DNA of 7,934 nt from Kocuria sp. (lineage in GTDB: Bacteria; Actinomycetota; Actinomycetes; Actinomycetales; Micrococcaceae), in contig JAKDKI010000091.1 in NCBI GenBank assembly GCA_030453435.1, forward strand, positions 1 to 7,934. The letters run 5' to 3'. Numbering within the stretch: the stretch's first letter is position 1; each line of letters starts with the position of its first letter. Position numbers and translations under genes: made by a program. This document shows positions 1-6,862 of the stretch, piece after piece. Below the pieces are notes generated by a model, which saw only the letters and a list, made by a program, of their open reading frames with translations, was not told the DNA's origin and did no database searches.

Positions 1-462
1 CACGTTCTGGTAGGCCAGCCGCTCCGGATCCAAATACTTGATGGGCATGCCCTTCTTGGGCGGGTGCCAACGCTGGAGCACCGCGTGATCGTCGTGGGCT
101 TCCAGCAGGCGGGCCGTGAAACGTTCGCCGTCCGCGGGGCGCACACGCACCAGGTGGCCGACATTGCGCTTCCAGTGTCGTGGGGTTTCCAGCTCGCGGG
201 TGGCACCGGGCGTGGAGACTTCCAGTTCGTAGGGCGGTCCCGGAACGGGGTCGTGTTCGTCCAGCGCGGCGGAAATGTCACGGGAGACCTCGGCCAGGCG
301 ATCCAGGTTCAGGGCGTCCGTGCCGTCCGGCAGGTCCAGCACGATCCGCAGGGTCCGCTGGGAGCCCTTGGTCTCGAGATCGAGGTCTTCCAGATACAGT
401 CCCGCGGTGGTGACCACTGGCTCCACGGCGTTGCGAATGGCGGTAGTGTCTGCCGAGCTCAT
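1..462 (-). CDS. rimP: Ribosome maturation factor RimP (partial, C-terminus beyond left edge)
   Basis: RimP is a cytoplasmic factor needed for maturation of the 30S ribosomal subunit. Reading the minus strand from the ATG at 462 gives 154 open codons to position 1 with no stop, so the gene is cut by the window edge; family members are usually about 150-200 residues. The N-terminal domain spans residues 1-92 and ends in the family signature YELEVSTPGATREL (78-91), close to the usual LEVSSPG-x-x-R-x-L form. The C-terminal SH3-like domain begins near residue 95 (HWKRNVGHLVRV). The start is supported by a good ribosome binding site, AAGGAG, at 468-473, six bases before the ATG. In Actinobacteria rimP normally precedes nusA and infB, which would lie to the left. 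It is divergent from the next gene. Identification is firm from the motif and the neighbourhood. Confidence 0.95.
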   Translation of the reverse strand, partial: MSSADTTAIRNAVEPVVTTAGLYLEDLDLETKGSQRTLRIVLDLPDGTDALNLDRLAEVSRDISAALDEHDPVPGPPYELEVSTPGATRELETPRHWKRNVGHLVRVRPADGERFTARLLEAHDDHAVLQRWHPPKKGMPIKYLDPERLAYQNV

Positions 463-525
463 GCGTTCTCCTTCGTGTCGGTCGTTCTCTCTATCATGGA
501 ACAAAACCGGAGCTAGGGAGGAATC
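463..525. promoter_or_regulatory. Divergent intergenic region between rimP and the membrane-protein gene
   Basis: This 63-bp gap must hold the 5' ends of both divergent genes unless promoters lie inside coding sequence. It contains a ribosome binding site for each: AAGGAG (complement of 468-473) for rimP and AGGGAGGA (515-522) for the plus-strand gene. TATCAT at 492-497 is a possible plus-strand -10 element 28 bases before the GTG start, but I see no good -35 partner at 16-18 bp. The promoter assignment is therefore weak; the two ribosome binding sites are clear. Confidence 0.35.
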
Positions 526-1503
526 GTGGCCGCTGACCGCAGCATTCGCGCCTGGCCGTGGGTGATTGCGTTCCTGGCCATTGCGCTGGTCGCCGTCCTC
601 GCGGCCGGTGCCTGGGCCACGTGGCGCCCGTTGTCCGAGCACGACGCCGCCCGGCTCACCGCCCGCGACATCGTCACCTCCGTGGATGAATCGCCCCGCG
701 ACGTCGTTCCGCAAGACACCACGGATCGCCAACTCTCCGCGCTCGGGCCCGCGGCCACCCCGGCGCAGCGCGACCGGCTGGAAGACACGCGTGGCACAAA
801 TTCTGGACCGGATGCCACAACGGGTACACCGGACCGCACACCGCAGGACGCTGCTACCGCGGACACGGACCTGACCACGGCCCTTACCCGCATGACTGAA
901 CTGGCCACGGATCAAGAAGACCCAGACCTGGCAGCCACGATGGCCGGCATCGCGGCCTCGTGGTCCGCGGAAGTCACCCGGCAGGACGGAACCGCACAGT
1001 CATTGATGCAAAACGATGTATCCGACGAAAGAGCACCCGCGGATGCCGGAAGCCAGGAAGCCGAAGCAGAAGTGACCGAGCGGTGCACACCCGAGCTGAC
1101 CGCCGTGGCCACGCAGATTGACCGAGCCCTGTTCACCGCTCAATCGGCCGATGCGCGCGGCACCGATTTCTCAGAAACCGCTCGGGCGCTCACCGGATGG
1201 CAGGAGAGTCTGCAGCGGATTCAGGACCACCCCGCGGTCGAGTCGTTGTACGAATGTGAGCCTCGCCCCGCACGCGGCGGTTACGAGTTACCGCGTGACA
1301 TCGCGGATGACCCCGAGGCCGCGTCGGGTGAGGTGGCCCAAGACGTGTCTGCCTACGCTCAAGGCGCCATCAGCACGGTCACCCCCGTTGAACGTGTCTG
1401 GCTCATGGATGTCCTGGAATCCTCGGCGCGTGCTCAGGCGCTGCTGCAGCCTTCCGATCCCGTGCCCGCGTTGGCGGGTGAACACCAGGTCAGCGACCGC
1501 TGA
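526..1503 (+). CDS. Alanine-rich single-pass membrane-anchored protein, function unknown
   Basis: This gene encodes 325 residues and starts at GTG 526 behind a strong ribosome binding site (AGGGAGGA, 515-522). A short basic N-terminus is followed by one hydrophobic helix at about residues 11-31, then a long soluble part without further membrane segments, suggesting an anchored extracytoplasmic protein. Residues 85-115 are low in complexity and rich in Thr, Asp, Pro and Ala, a likely linker. There are only two cysteines, C187 and C244, in the predicted outside part, which could form a disulfide. The last third is helical and Ala-rich, with residues 272-307 (DVSAYAQGAIS onward) faintly like the ferritin-like DUF4439 helices. 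In Mycobacterium tuberculosis the alanine-rich genes Rv2843 and Rv2844 lie at the same place and orientation beside rimP, so this may be a diverged equivalent. That homology is inferred from synteny, not shown. The gene end overlaps the convergent permease gene by 14 bp. Confidence 0.8.
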   Translation: MAADRSIRAWPWVIAFLAIALVAVLAAGAWATWRPLSEHDAARLTARDIVTSVDESPRDVVPQDTTDRQLSALGPAATPAQRDRLEDTRGTNSGPDATTGTPDRTPQDAATADTDLTTALTRMTELATDQEDPDLAATMAGIAASWSAEVTRQDGTAQSLMQNDVSDERAPADAGSQEAEAEVTERCTPELTAVATQIDRALFTAQSADARGTDFSETARALTGWQESLQRIQDHPAVESLYECEPRPARGGYELPRDIADDPEAASGEVAQDVSAYAQGAISTVTPVERVWLMDVLESSARAQALLQPSDPVPALAGEHQVSDR

Positions 1504-2296
1504 GGATGTCCCATCCAAGCTTCACGATGAGCACGCTCACCACCACGAAGAAGATGATCCGGATAAAAGAACTCCCTTTCGCCACGGCCGTTCGGGCACC
1601 GATGTAGCCACCCAGCATGTTGCTGATGCCCAGCACCAAGCCGAGTCCCCACAGGATCGACCCGTTGGCCGTGAACACGATGAGTGCGCCGATGTTGGTG
1701 GCCAGATTGATGATCTTGGCCTTGGCGCTCGCGGCCAGGAAGCTATAGCCGAGCACCGAGACCAGCCCGATCACCAGGAAGGATCCGGTTCCGGGACCCA
1801 TGACGCCGTCGTAGAAGCCGATGCCGCCGCCCAGCAGAATGGCCAATCCGTAGTGCCGCGCGCCGCTGTGCCGCAGGGCCGTGAGCTGCCCCATGGTGGG
1901 GTGGGCAATGGTGAAAATCAACACACCGATCAGCGCTGCCACGATGATCGGCCGAAAGACCTCGGCGGGCAGCAAGGATGCGACCGCCGCTCCCCCACCT
2001 GAAGCAACGAGGGCCACCACCGCCATGGGAAGGGCGGTGCGAAGGTCCGGATGCACCCGGCGGTAATACGTGACCGCAGAGGTTGCCGTGCCGAAGATCG
2101 ACCCCATCTTGTTGGTCGCGAGCGCCTGGACGGGGGTGATTCCCGGAATCATCATGGCAACGGGCAGCTGTAGCAGTCCCCCGCCGCCCACGACCGCATC
2201 GATGAATCCGGCGGCCAGGCCGGTCAGTACCAAGAGCAGCAGAAGGCCCGGGGTTGCGGATTCCAACCCCGAGCCTTCCAAGAACCATGCATCCAC
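1490..2296 (-). CDS. YfcA-like TauE/SafE family membrane permease
   Basis: This is a 268-residue polytopic inner-membrane protein of the TauE/SafE family, whose characterised members are linked to export of sulfite, sulfoacetate and other organosulfur anions; the substrate here is unknown. It shows the family's two-fold repeat: GFIDAVVGGGGLLQLP (residues 30-45) in the first half and GFYDGVMGPGTGSF (160-173) in the second. The first motif followed by ALATNK (58-63) is typical of the YfcA subgroup. About seven to eight hydrophobic segments can be seen (roughly 17-36, 42-51, 88-108, 116-130, 150-165, 171-190, 198-232, 246-263). The start is GTG at 2296, the only plausible one because an in-frame stop lies upstream at 2312-2314; no strong Shine-Dalgarno sequence precedes it. 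It begins 30 bp after the proS stop on the same strand, so it is probably read from the proS transcript and perhaps translated weakly. Confidence 0.9.
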   Translation of the reverse strand: MDAWFLEGSGLESATPGLLLLLVLTGLAAGFIDAVVGGGGLLQLPVAMMIPGITPVQALATNKMGSIFGTATSAVTYYRRVHPDLRTALPMAVVALVASGGGAAVASLLPAEVFRPIIVAALIGVLIFTIAHPTMGQLTALRHSGARHYGLAILLGGGIGFYDGVMGPGTGSFLVIGLVSVLGYSFLAASAKAKIINLATNIGALIVFTANGSILWGLGLVLGISNMLGGYIGARTAVAKGSSFIRIIFFVVVSVLIVKLGWDILSGR

Positions 2297-2326
2297 AGCG
2301 GATACTGGTGGTCACCGCGTGAGCGG

Positions 2327-4156
2327 TTACCGACCCTCGGCCGATTCCGGCTGAACGGCCTTCGACATTTCTGACTGAAGCTCCTCGACCACTTGATCCC
2401 GCGCTATATCACGGCTGTCCCCGCTGCGACGATCGCGCACCTCAAGCACCCCGTCCTTGAGTCCACGCCCGACCACCAGTGTCGTGGGAACACCCAGCAG
2501 TTCAGCGTCGCCGAACTTCACACCCGGAGATGTCTTGGGGCGGTCATCGAAAATCACGCTCAGGCCTGCGTCCTCGATATCCTTCACGATCGCCTCGGCC
2601 GCCTCGAGCACTTCGGTGCCCTTGCCGGTGGCCACCACGTGAACGTCGGCCGGAGCCAGGTTGCGGGGCCACAACAGGCCCTTGTCGTCGTGGTAGTGCT
2701 CAGCAACGGCTGCCAGCGCACGAGTGACACCGATCCCGTAGGAACCCATGGTCACGGTCACGAGCTTGCCGTTCTGGTCCAGCACCTTGAGGCCGAGGGC
2801 CTCGGCGTATTTGCGGCCGAGCTGGAACACGTGCCCCATTTCGACGCCGCGGGCGATCTCCAGGTTCCCGGAACCGTCTGGCGCCTCGTCACCGGCACGC
2901 ACGCTGCATGCCTCCAGCGTGCCGTCCCAAGTGAAGTCCCGTTCAGCCACCAGGCCGTACACGTGCATCTCGCTCACGTTGGCACCCGTGATCCAGCGGG
3001 TACCGGGAACAACGCGGGGATCAACGAAGTACGGGATTTCGGACTGGGATTTTGCCCCCAACAGTGCATCCTCACGAGTCATGCCCGGGCCCAGGTAACC
3101 CTTGACAATCTCGGGCCGGGCCCGCAGCTGCTCATCGCTGGCGGGTTCCACATCAAGTTCGCCACCCACACCCAATGCCTGACCGATGCCGGCCTCAACG
3201 CGCTTGATGTCGATGTCCCGATCGCCGGGGATCCCCACGGCCACCAGCTGCTTCTTGCCGTCCGGCAGAGTCACGGACAGCACCACGTTCTTGAGCGTGT
3301 CCGCGGCGGTCCACTCCCCCGACTCGCGCGGGTGGAGTTCGTTGGAACGCTCCACCAAGGTTTCGATGGTGGGGCTGTTGGGGGTCCTGTTGACCTGAGC
3401 CGCAGGAGCGTCGTCGTAAGCAATGGCCTTAGGCGGCACCGTGGTGACCGCCTCGACGTTGGCGGCATAACCGCCGGGCGAACGGACGAAAGTATCCTCG
3501 CCAATGGGCGTGGGGTGCATGAACTCTTCCGACTGCGAACCGCCCATGGCGCCCGACTGCGCGGAGACCGCCACCACGGGCAGGCCGAGACGCTCGAAGA
3601 TCCGGACATACGCCGCGCGGTGTTTCGCGTAGGACTCGTCCAAGCCAGCGTCGTCGACGTCAAAGGAGTACGAGTCCTTCATAATGAACTCGCGGCCACG
3701 CAGCAGACCCGCGCGAGGACGGGCCTCGTCGCGGTACTTGGTCTGGATCTGATAGAGCATGGCGGGCAGATCCTTGTAGGACGAGTACATGTCCTTCACG
3801 ACCAACGTGAACATTTCCTCGTGCGTGGGGGCCAGCAAGTAGTCCGCACCCTTGCGGTCCTTCAGCCGGAACAGATTCTCGCCGTACTCGGTCCAACGAT
3901 TGGTGGTCTCGTAGGGCTCGCGCGGCAACAGCGCCGGGAAATGAACTTCCTGCGCCCCGATCGCGTCCATCTCCTCACGGACCACGGACTCGACCTTGCG
4001 CAGCACATTCAGCCCGAGCGGCAACCACGTGTAAATACCCGGGGCGGCGCGGCGGATGTAACCGGCGCGCACGAGCAGACGGTGGCTGGCCACGTCTGCA
4101 TCAACGGGGTCCTCACGCAGAGTGCGGAGGAACAGGGAACTCAGGCGAAGCGGCAC
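2327..4156 (-). CDS. proS: Prolyl-tRNA synthetase, bacterial type with insertion domain
   Basis: ProS joins proline to tRNA(Pro) in the cytoplasm. The 609-residue product has the order expected of the long bacterial class IIa enzyme: a conserved N-terminus ([12 protein letters not shown], residues 5-16), a motif 1 region (about 60-80), the TxE loop THEE (111-114), motif 2 from [20 protein letters not shown] (146-165), an insertion (INS) editing domain between about 225 and 405, GHVFQLG (441-447), motif 3 GSYGIGVTR (471-479), and a C-terminal anticodon-binding domain (about 505-600). Length matches the family. The start is GTG at 4156, preceded by AGGA six bases upstream, and it aligns with the usual N-terminus of actinobacterial ProS. 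The stop is TAA at 2327-2329. The gene sits only about 32 bp downstream of the T-tract of the lipoprotein terminator, leaving little room for its own promoter. The YfcA-like permease gene follows closely. Confidence 0.97.
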   Translation of the reverse strand: MPLRLSSLFLRTLREDPVDADVASHRLLVRAGYIRRAAPGIYTWLPLGLNVLRKVESVVREEMDAIGAQEVHFPALLPREPYETTNRWTEYGENLFRLKDRKGADYLLAPTHEEMFTLVVKDMYSSYKDLPAMLYQIQTKYRDEARPRAGLLRGREFIMKDSYSFDVDDAGLDESYAKHRAAYVRIFERLGLPVVAVSAQSGAMGGSQSEEFMHPTPIGEDTFVRSPGGYAANVEAVTTVPPKAIAYDDAPAAQVNRTPNSPTIETLVERSNELHPRESGEWTAADTLKNVVLSVTLPDGKKQLVAVGIPGDRDIDIKRVEAGIGQALGVGGELDVEPASDEQLRARPEIVKGYLGPGMTREDALLGAKSQSEIPYFVDPRVVPGTRWITGANVSEMHVYGLVAERDFTWDGTLEACSVRAGDEAPDGSGNLEIARGVEMGHVFQLGRKYAEALGLKVLDQNGKLVTVTMGSYGIGVTRALAAVAEHYHDDKGLLWPRNLAPADVHVVATGKGTEVLEAAEAIVKDIEDAGLSVIFDDRPKTSPGVKFGDAELLGVPTTLVVGRGLKDGVLEVRDRRSGDSRDIARDQVVEELQSEMSKAVQPESAEGR

Positions 4157-4170
4157 GTAGAGTCCTAACC

Positions 4171-4184
4171 GCCCGTAAACGGGC
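4171..4184 (-). other. Short hairpin in the proS leader
   Basis: GCCCG-TTTA-CGGGC (minus-strand reading) is a perfect 5-bp stem with a 4-base loop, lying between the T-tract of the upstream terminator and the proS ribosome binding site. It has no T-tract of its own, so it is not a terminator. If transcription of proS starts upstream of it, it would sit at the 5' end of the mRNA, where it could affect stability or translation. Its role is unknown. Confidence 0.45.
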
Positions 4185-4188
4185 CTAT

Positions 4189-4234
4189 AAAAATGGCTGG
4201 TATCTGGTGGGATTCTATCCCCCAGATACCAGCC
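4189..4234 (-). terminator. Rho-independent terminator of the lipoprotein gene
   Basis: The arms GGCTGGTATCTGG (4195-4207) and CCAGATACCAGCC (4222-4234) are perfectly complementary over 13 bp. The stem continues with three more G-C pairs after a single bulged base (T4208), closing on a 7-base loop, ATTCTAT (4212-4218). On the minus strand the stem is followed by A and then TTTTT (4193-4189). It begins 20 bases after the lipoprotein stop codon. This is a strong intrinsic terminator for minus-strand transcripts coming from the lipoprotein gene, and it stands directly in front of proS. Confidence 0.9.
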
Positions 4235-4254
4235 TTTCAGACCAAAATGGATGC

Positions 4255-5001
4255 TTACTGTTCAGAAATCTTGTTGACGGATTCTTGCAGGATCGCCTCG
4301 ATGTCCGGCGTGTCAGCGGACGAGCTCTCAGAACCGCCCGCGGAGTTCTGCTCGCTCACGACCACAAAGGTGTTTCCCACCACGGCCGAAGCCTGGGTCA
4401 TCTTGTTGGATTGCCCTCCCATGTCCATCGTCATGTCCATGAAGGCGCCTTCCGAACCATTGTCGATGTCCAGGTCTCGAGGTTCGATGCTGGCCTCGAT
4501 CTTGCTTCCCATGAGTTCCATGGTGAAATCGCGGCAGTCCTCGTTCTGCTGATTTGCGGTCTGAGCGTGCTCAGTGGCTTGATCGCCTGACCCCATGGGC
4601 ATGGCCGTCACCGCGTACTCCCCACCGGAAGGGGTGGCCACCACGAGGTTCTCCACGTGGCCGGAGGACGTGTCCAGCGCATCCTTGACCAAATCCTTGC
4701 ACTGGGCGGGTTCGATGCTCGCCTCGTCAAGGACCTGCTCCAGCTCTTCCACCTGCGAGCCGGCGTCGTTCTTGTCCATGGTCTCGGCGGACAGGGTCTC
4801 CCCCTCCACTTCCACGCTGTTGAGAGCGCTGACGACTTGGTCCTGGGAGTAGCTGGCCTCGGGGCCCGGTTCGTCTCCACCTCCTGAAGAGCACGCCGTG
4901 AGCGCCAAAGCGGCAACGGCCACGGCGGTTACAGAACGAGCAACTCGGCTCCTTGTGGAGGTCGCGCGGGAGAAGGACATGGGGGTAATGGTGGAGCCCA
5001 T
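4255..5001 (-). CDS. Putative lipoprotein with two conserved cysteines, function unknown
   Basis: The 248-residue product starts at ATG 5001, chosen because AGGTGA (5008-5013) lies six bases upstream; a TTG at 5004 is too close to that site and an ATG at 4980 has none. The N-terminus is a type II signal peptide: arginines at 12, 17, 19 and 22, a hydrophobic stretch (24-36) and the lipobox LTAC with lipidated Cys37, followed by a Ser/Gly-rich tether. The mature part is acidic, begins with a helical region rich in Glu, Asp and Ser (52-95), and carries two further cysteines, C101 and C156, that could form a disulfide. A hydrophobic strand motif [16 protein letters not shown] lies near residues 197-212. 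It is predicted to sit on the outer face of the cytoplasmic membrane. The layout recalls secreted sensor-type domains of actinobacterial lipoproteins, but I do not recognise the family. A decayed paralogue lies 85 bp upstream, and a strong terminator follows. Confidence 0.88.
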   Translation of the reverse strand: MGSTITPMSFSRATSTRSRVARSVTAVAVAALALTACSSGGGDEPGPEASYSQDQVVSALNSVEVEGETLSAETMDKNDAGSQVEELEQVLDEASIEPAQCKDLVKDALDTSSGHVENLVVATPSGGEYAVTAMPMGSGDQATEHAQTANQQNEDCRDFTMELMGSKIEASIEPRDLDIDNGSEGAFMDMTMDMGGQSNKMTQASAVVGNTFVVVSEQNSAGGSESSSADTPDIEAILQESVNKISEQ

Positions 5002-5086
5002 CAAAAATCACCTAATTTTCGCTGGATGTACCTGTTGTCTTCAGCGGCTGACATTGCCACGCACCAAATGTAACCCGACTCACACG

Positions 5087-5907
5087 TTAGGACGCGCGGT
5101 CCCTGAGATTATGAAGTTCCTGATTGGCCACACTCGTGGCCTCGCGTTCGAGCTCATCCGCAAGCATGCGCGATGTGTCCGCGTTACCCGTGATCAGGAA
5201 GTCAGAATCGAAGTGGGACACGGTCACCACTGCGTTACCCACGCTGGCCTGCACCAGAACCGTTTTGAGCGGTGCCCCGAGAACCGAGCCGCTCACCAGG
5301 GAGGCCGAGCTCTACATCGCGTCCACGTCCGCGTTGAGCGGTGCAACTTGGGTACGAACACTCACACCGGATACCGACATGGTCATGTCCTGACACCGCC
5401 CGTGAAGCTCGATATTTTCGGCCACCTGGCCACGCGCGTGCTCAGGGGATTCGGCCAACTCCACGGTCATCGCGGTGAGGTTGTCTCGGCTCAAAGCCTT
5501 GTAGGAATCCGCCGACGTCGCGGGCACCGCCAGATAGGACACGGCCGCATCGCGCACGGGTTCGCAAATCTTGGGATCGACGTTCGTGCCGAGCCCCAAT
5601 TCGCTCAACGCTCGGTCGCGCATGGTGCCCGCCGCCCCTCCCGCGGATGCCCCGGGCCCATCGGTTGAAGGCTGACCGCTAGGAGACGGCTGCGACTCTG
5701 AAGCGTACAAGGAAAGCGGGTTGTCCTCTGACACCAGTACCCCGTCCAACGACTCGCGCACATCCTGGGGCTGGACCACCACATCCGATTCGGCGGCCTG
5801 TTGGCTCTCTTGCGGGATGCACCCATCAAAGCGAACAGCCCCAGCCCCGCGCACACGAGACCGCCCTTGGCCACTATGCGCGTTGCCGCACCTTCGGTGT
5901 ACTTCAT
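5087..5907 (-). pseudogene. Decayed paralogue of the adjacent lipoprotein (frameshift plus amber stop)
   Basis: Reading starts at ATG 5907 behind a purine-rich GGGGAGGGGA site and gives a signal peptide (MKYTEGAATRIVAKGG, then GLGLFALMG). At the GGG run 5822-5824 the frame is lost: one extra G would give the lipobox ALMGC and continue as IPQESQQ. As written, the initial frame ends at 5605 after 100 codons. The second frame runs on to an in-frame TAG at 5312-5314, codon 199 of a reconstructed 274, and the same frame then stays open to TAA 5087-5089. Similarity to the intact lipoprotein gene next door covers both sides of the stop: a Cys pair (ICEPV and GRCQDMTM, 57 residues apart against 55), and VLVQASVGNAVVTVS after the stop against [15 protein letters not shown]. 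Two independent lesions argue for a pseudogene; the frameshift alone could be a sequencing error. No protein of full length can be made from this sequence. Confidence 0.8.
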
Positions 5908-5998
5908 GGCAGTCAATCCCCTCCCCAGGCATTGGCATTAATGGCACTGAGGAGTCGTCGCCTCGACGGAACCTCAAAAGCCACGTGGAGCACCATGA

Positions 5999-6862
5999 CT
6001 ACAACAAGACCGTGGCGAAGGTCCCCGTCTGTTCGAAGCCGACACGTCGATACGTGGCCAGGGCCGGAGCGTTGTAGGAGTTCACGTACAGACTGACTAC
6101 GGGAACATACTTCCTAGCCATAGCCACCACAGCCGCCATACAGGGGGCCGCCAACCCTTGGCCTCTGAAGGCAGGGTTCACCCAGACACCCTGGATCTGA
6201 CAGACCCCTGAGCTGATGGAACCGATGTCCGCCTTAAAGAGGACTCGGCCATCCGTGTCGTCCGTTAGCACAGCCGTTCTTTTGTCCCGAACCAGCTGCT
6301 CGACACGTTTACTGTAGCTCTGCGCACCGTCCACGAAGGGTGAATAACCCACTTCTTCCTCAAACATGGCCGCGGCAGCCGGAAGCACTCGGGAGAATTC
6401 CGAGACCTCGGCCCATCGAACGCGTTGTGACACCGCTGTGAATTGTTCAGGTGCGGGATTCTCGTCCATAGCCAGTAGAGGCTGCTCCGGACGCACGTCG
6501 AAGGGCAATGGCCAAGAACCCTTGAGCCGGTCCCACAGTCCCAGCACGGGTTCGGCCGGACCGAATAATGACGCGTATCGCGGGCCTCCCCTTGCCAGGT
6601 AGTCCGCCACCAGGTCCTGCCCCGTCTCATCCAACGCGATAGGGACCACGTTGGTTCCCACCCAGCACGCCCCCACGAGCTCCTGGGCAGGGTTCATGAT
6701 GCCCACAACGGGCGGAGGGCGGCGGCGTCGAGCAGCTAGCACCGAATCCACGTGCGAGCCCACAAAAACCGAAGACACCGCGTGACGCGCCAAAAGCTGA
6801 TTCAGCTGCTCCTGGGGAACCGCCCCGGGAACCAGCAGATGCGTCACCCGGTATCGGATCAT
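5999..6862 (-). CDS. GNAT family acetyltransferase with N-terminal DUF4081 domain
   Basis: The 287-residue product belongs to the actinobacterial family exemplified by Rv2867c of M. tuberculosis, which is regularly found just downstream of ispG. The N-terminal DUF4081 region covers about residues 5-115 and includes [14 protein letters not shown] (31-44). The C-terminal GNAT fold has motif A in [16 protein letters not shown] (225-240), with the acetyl-CoA pyrophosphate-binding RxxGxA at R233-A238, and motif B in the region [18 protein letters not shown] (259-276), with a typical Asn and Tyr. It should transfer an acetyl group from acetyl-CoA to an unknown amine; a link to isoprenoid metabolism is not established. 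The start ATG (6862) overlaps the ispG stop as ATGA, which points to translational coupling and a shared transcript. The stop is TAG 5999-6001. No clear terminator follows. Confidence 0.93.
   Translation of the reverse strand: MIRYRVTHLLVPGAVPQEQLNQLLARHAVSSVFVGSHVDSVLAARRRRPPPVVGIMNPAQELVGACWVGTNVVPIALDETGQDLVADYLARGGPRYASLFGPAEPVLGLWDRLKGSWPLPFDVRPEQPLLAMDENPAPEQFTAVSQRVRWAEVSEFSRVLPAAAAMFEEEVGYSPFVDGAQSYSKRVEQLVRDKRTAVLTDDTDGRVLFKADIGSISSGVCQIQGVWVNPAFRGQGLAAPCMAAVVAMARKYVPVVSLYVNSYNAPALATYRRVGFEQTGTFATVLL

Noticed and set aside
1118..2002. 294-codon plus-strand frame spanning the end of the membrane-protein gene and the permease
   Set aside because: It overlaps two better-supported genes, has no suitable ribosome binding site, and its His/Asp/Gln-rich composition is that of a shadow frame.
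2393..4168. 591-codon open frame on the plus strand opposite proS
   Set aside because: It is fully antisense to an unmistakable proS, encodes a His/Gly/Val-rich product without recognisable domains, and long antisense frames are expected from GC-biased third positions.
4978..5004. Alternative lipoprotein starts at TTG 5004 or ATG 4980
   Set aside because: TTG 5004 leaves only three bases after AGGTGA, and ATG 4980 has no ribosome binding site (pyrimidine-rich leader); ATG 5001 has ideal spacing.
4898..5668. 256-codon plus-strand frame opposite the lipoprotein start and its paralogue
   Set aside because: No domain or ribosome binding site; similarity between the two lipoproteins lies on the minus strand, which is the coding strand.
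5819..5826. Phase-variable switch at the lipobox frameshift
   Set aside because: The G run is only three bases, too short for slipped-strand phase variation, and a second lesion (amber codon) would keep the gene off in either phase.
5936..5943. Palindrome CATTAATG within GGCATTGGCATTAATGGC upstream of the pseudogene, as an operator or -10 element
   Set aside because: It is only 8 bp, no -35 sequence sits at the right distance, and the gene it would serve is broken.
5956..5968. Inverted repeat CGTCG-CCT-CGACG after the acetyltransferase gene, as a terminator
   Set aside because: The stem is only 5 bp with a 3-base loop and no T-tract follows on the minus strand.
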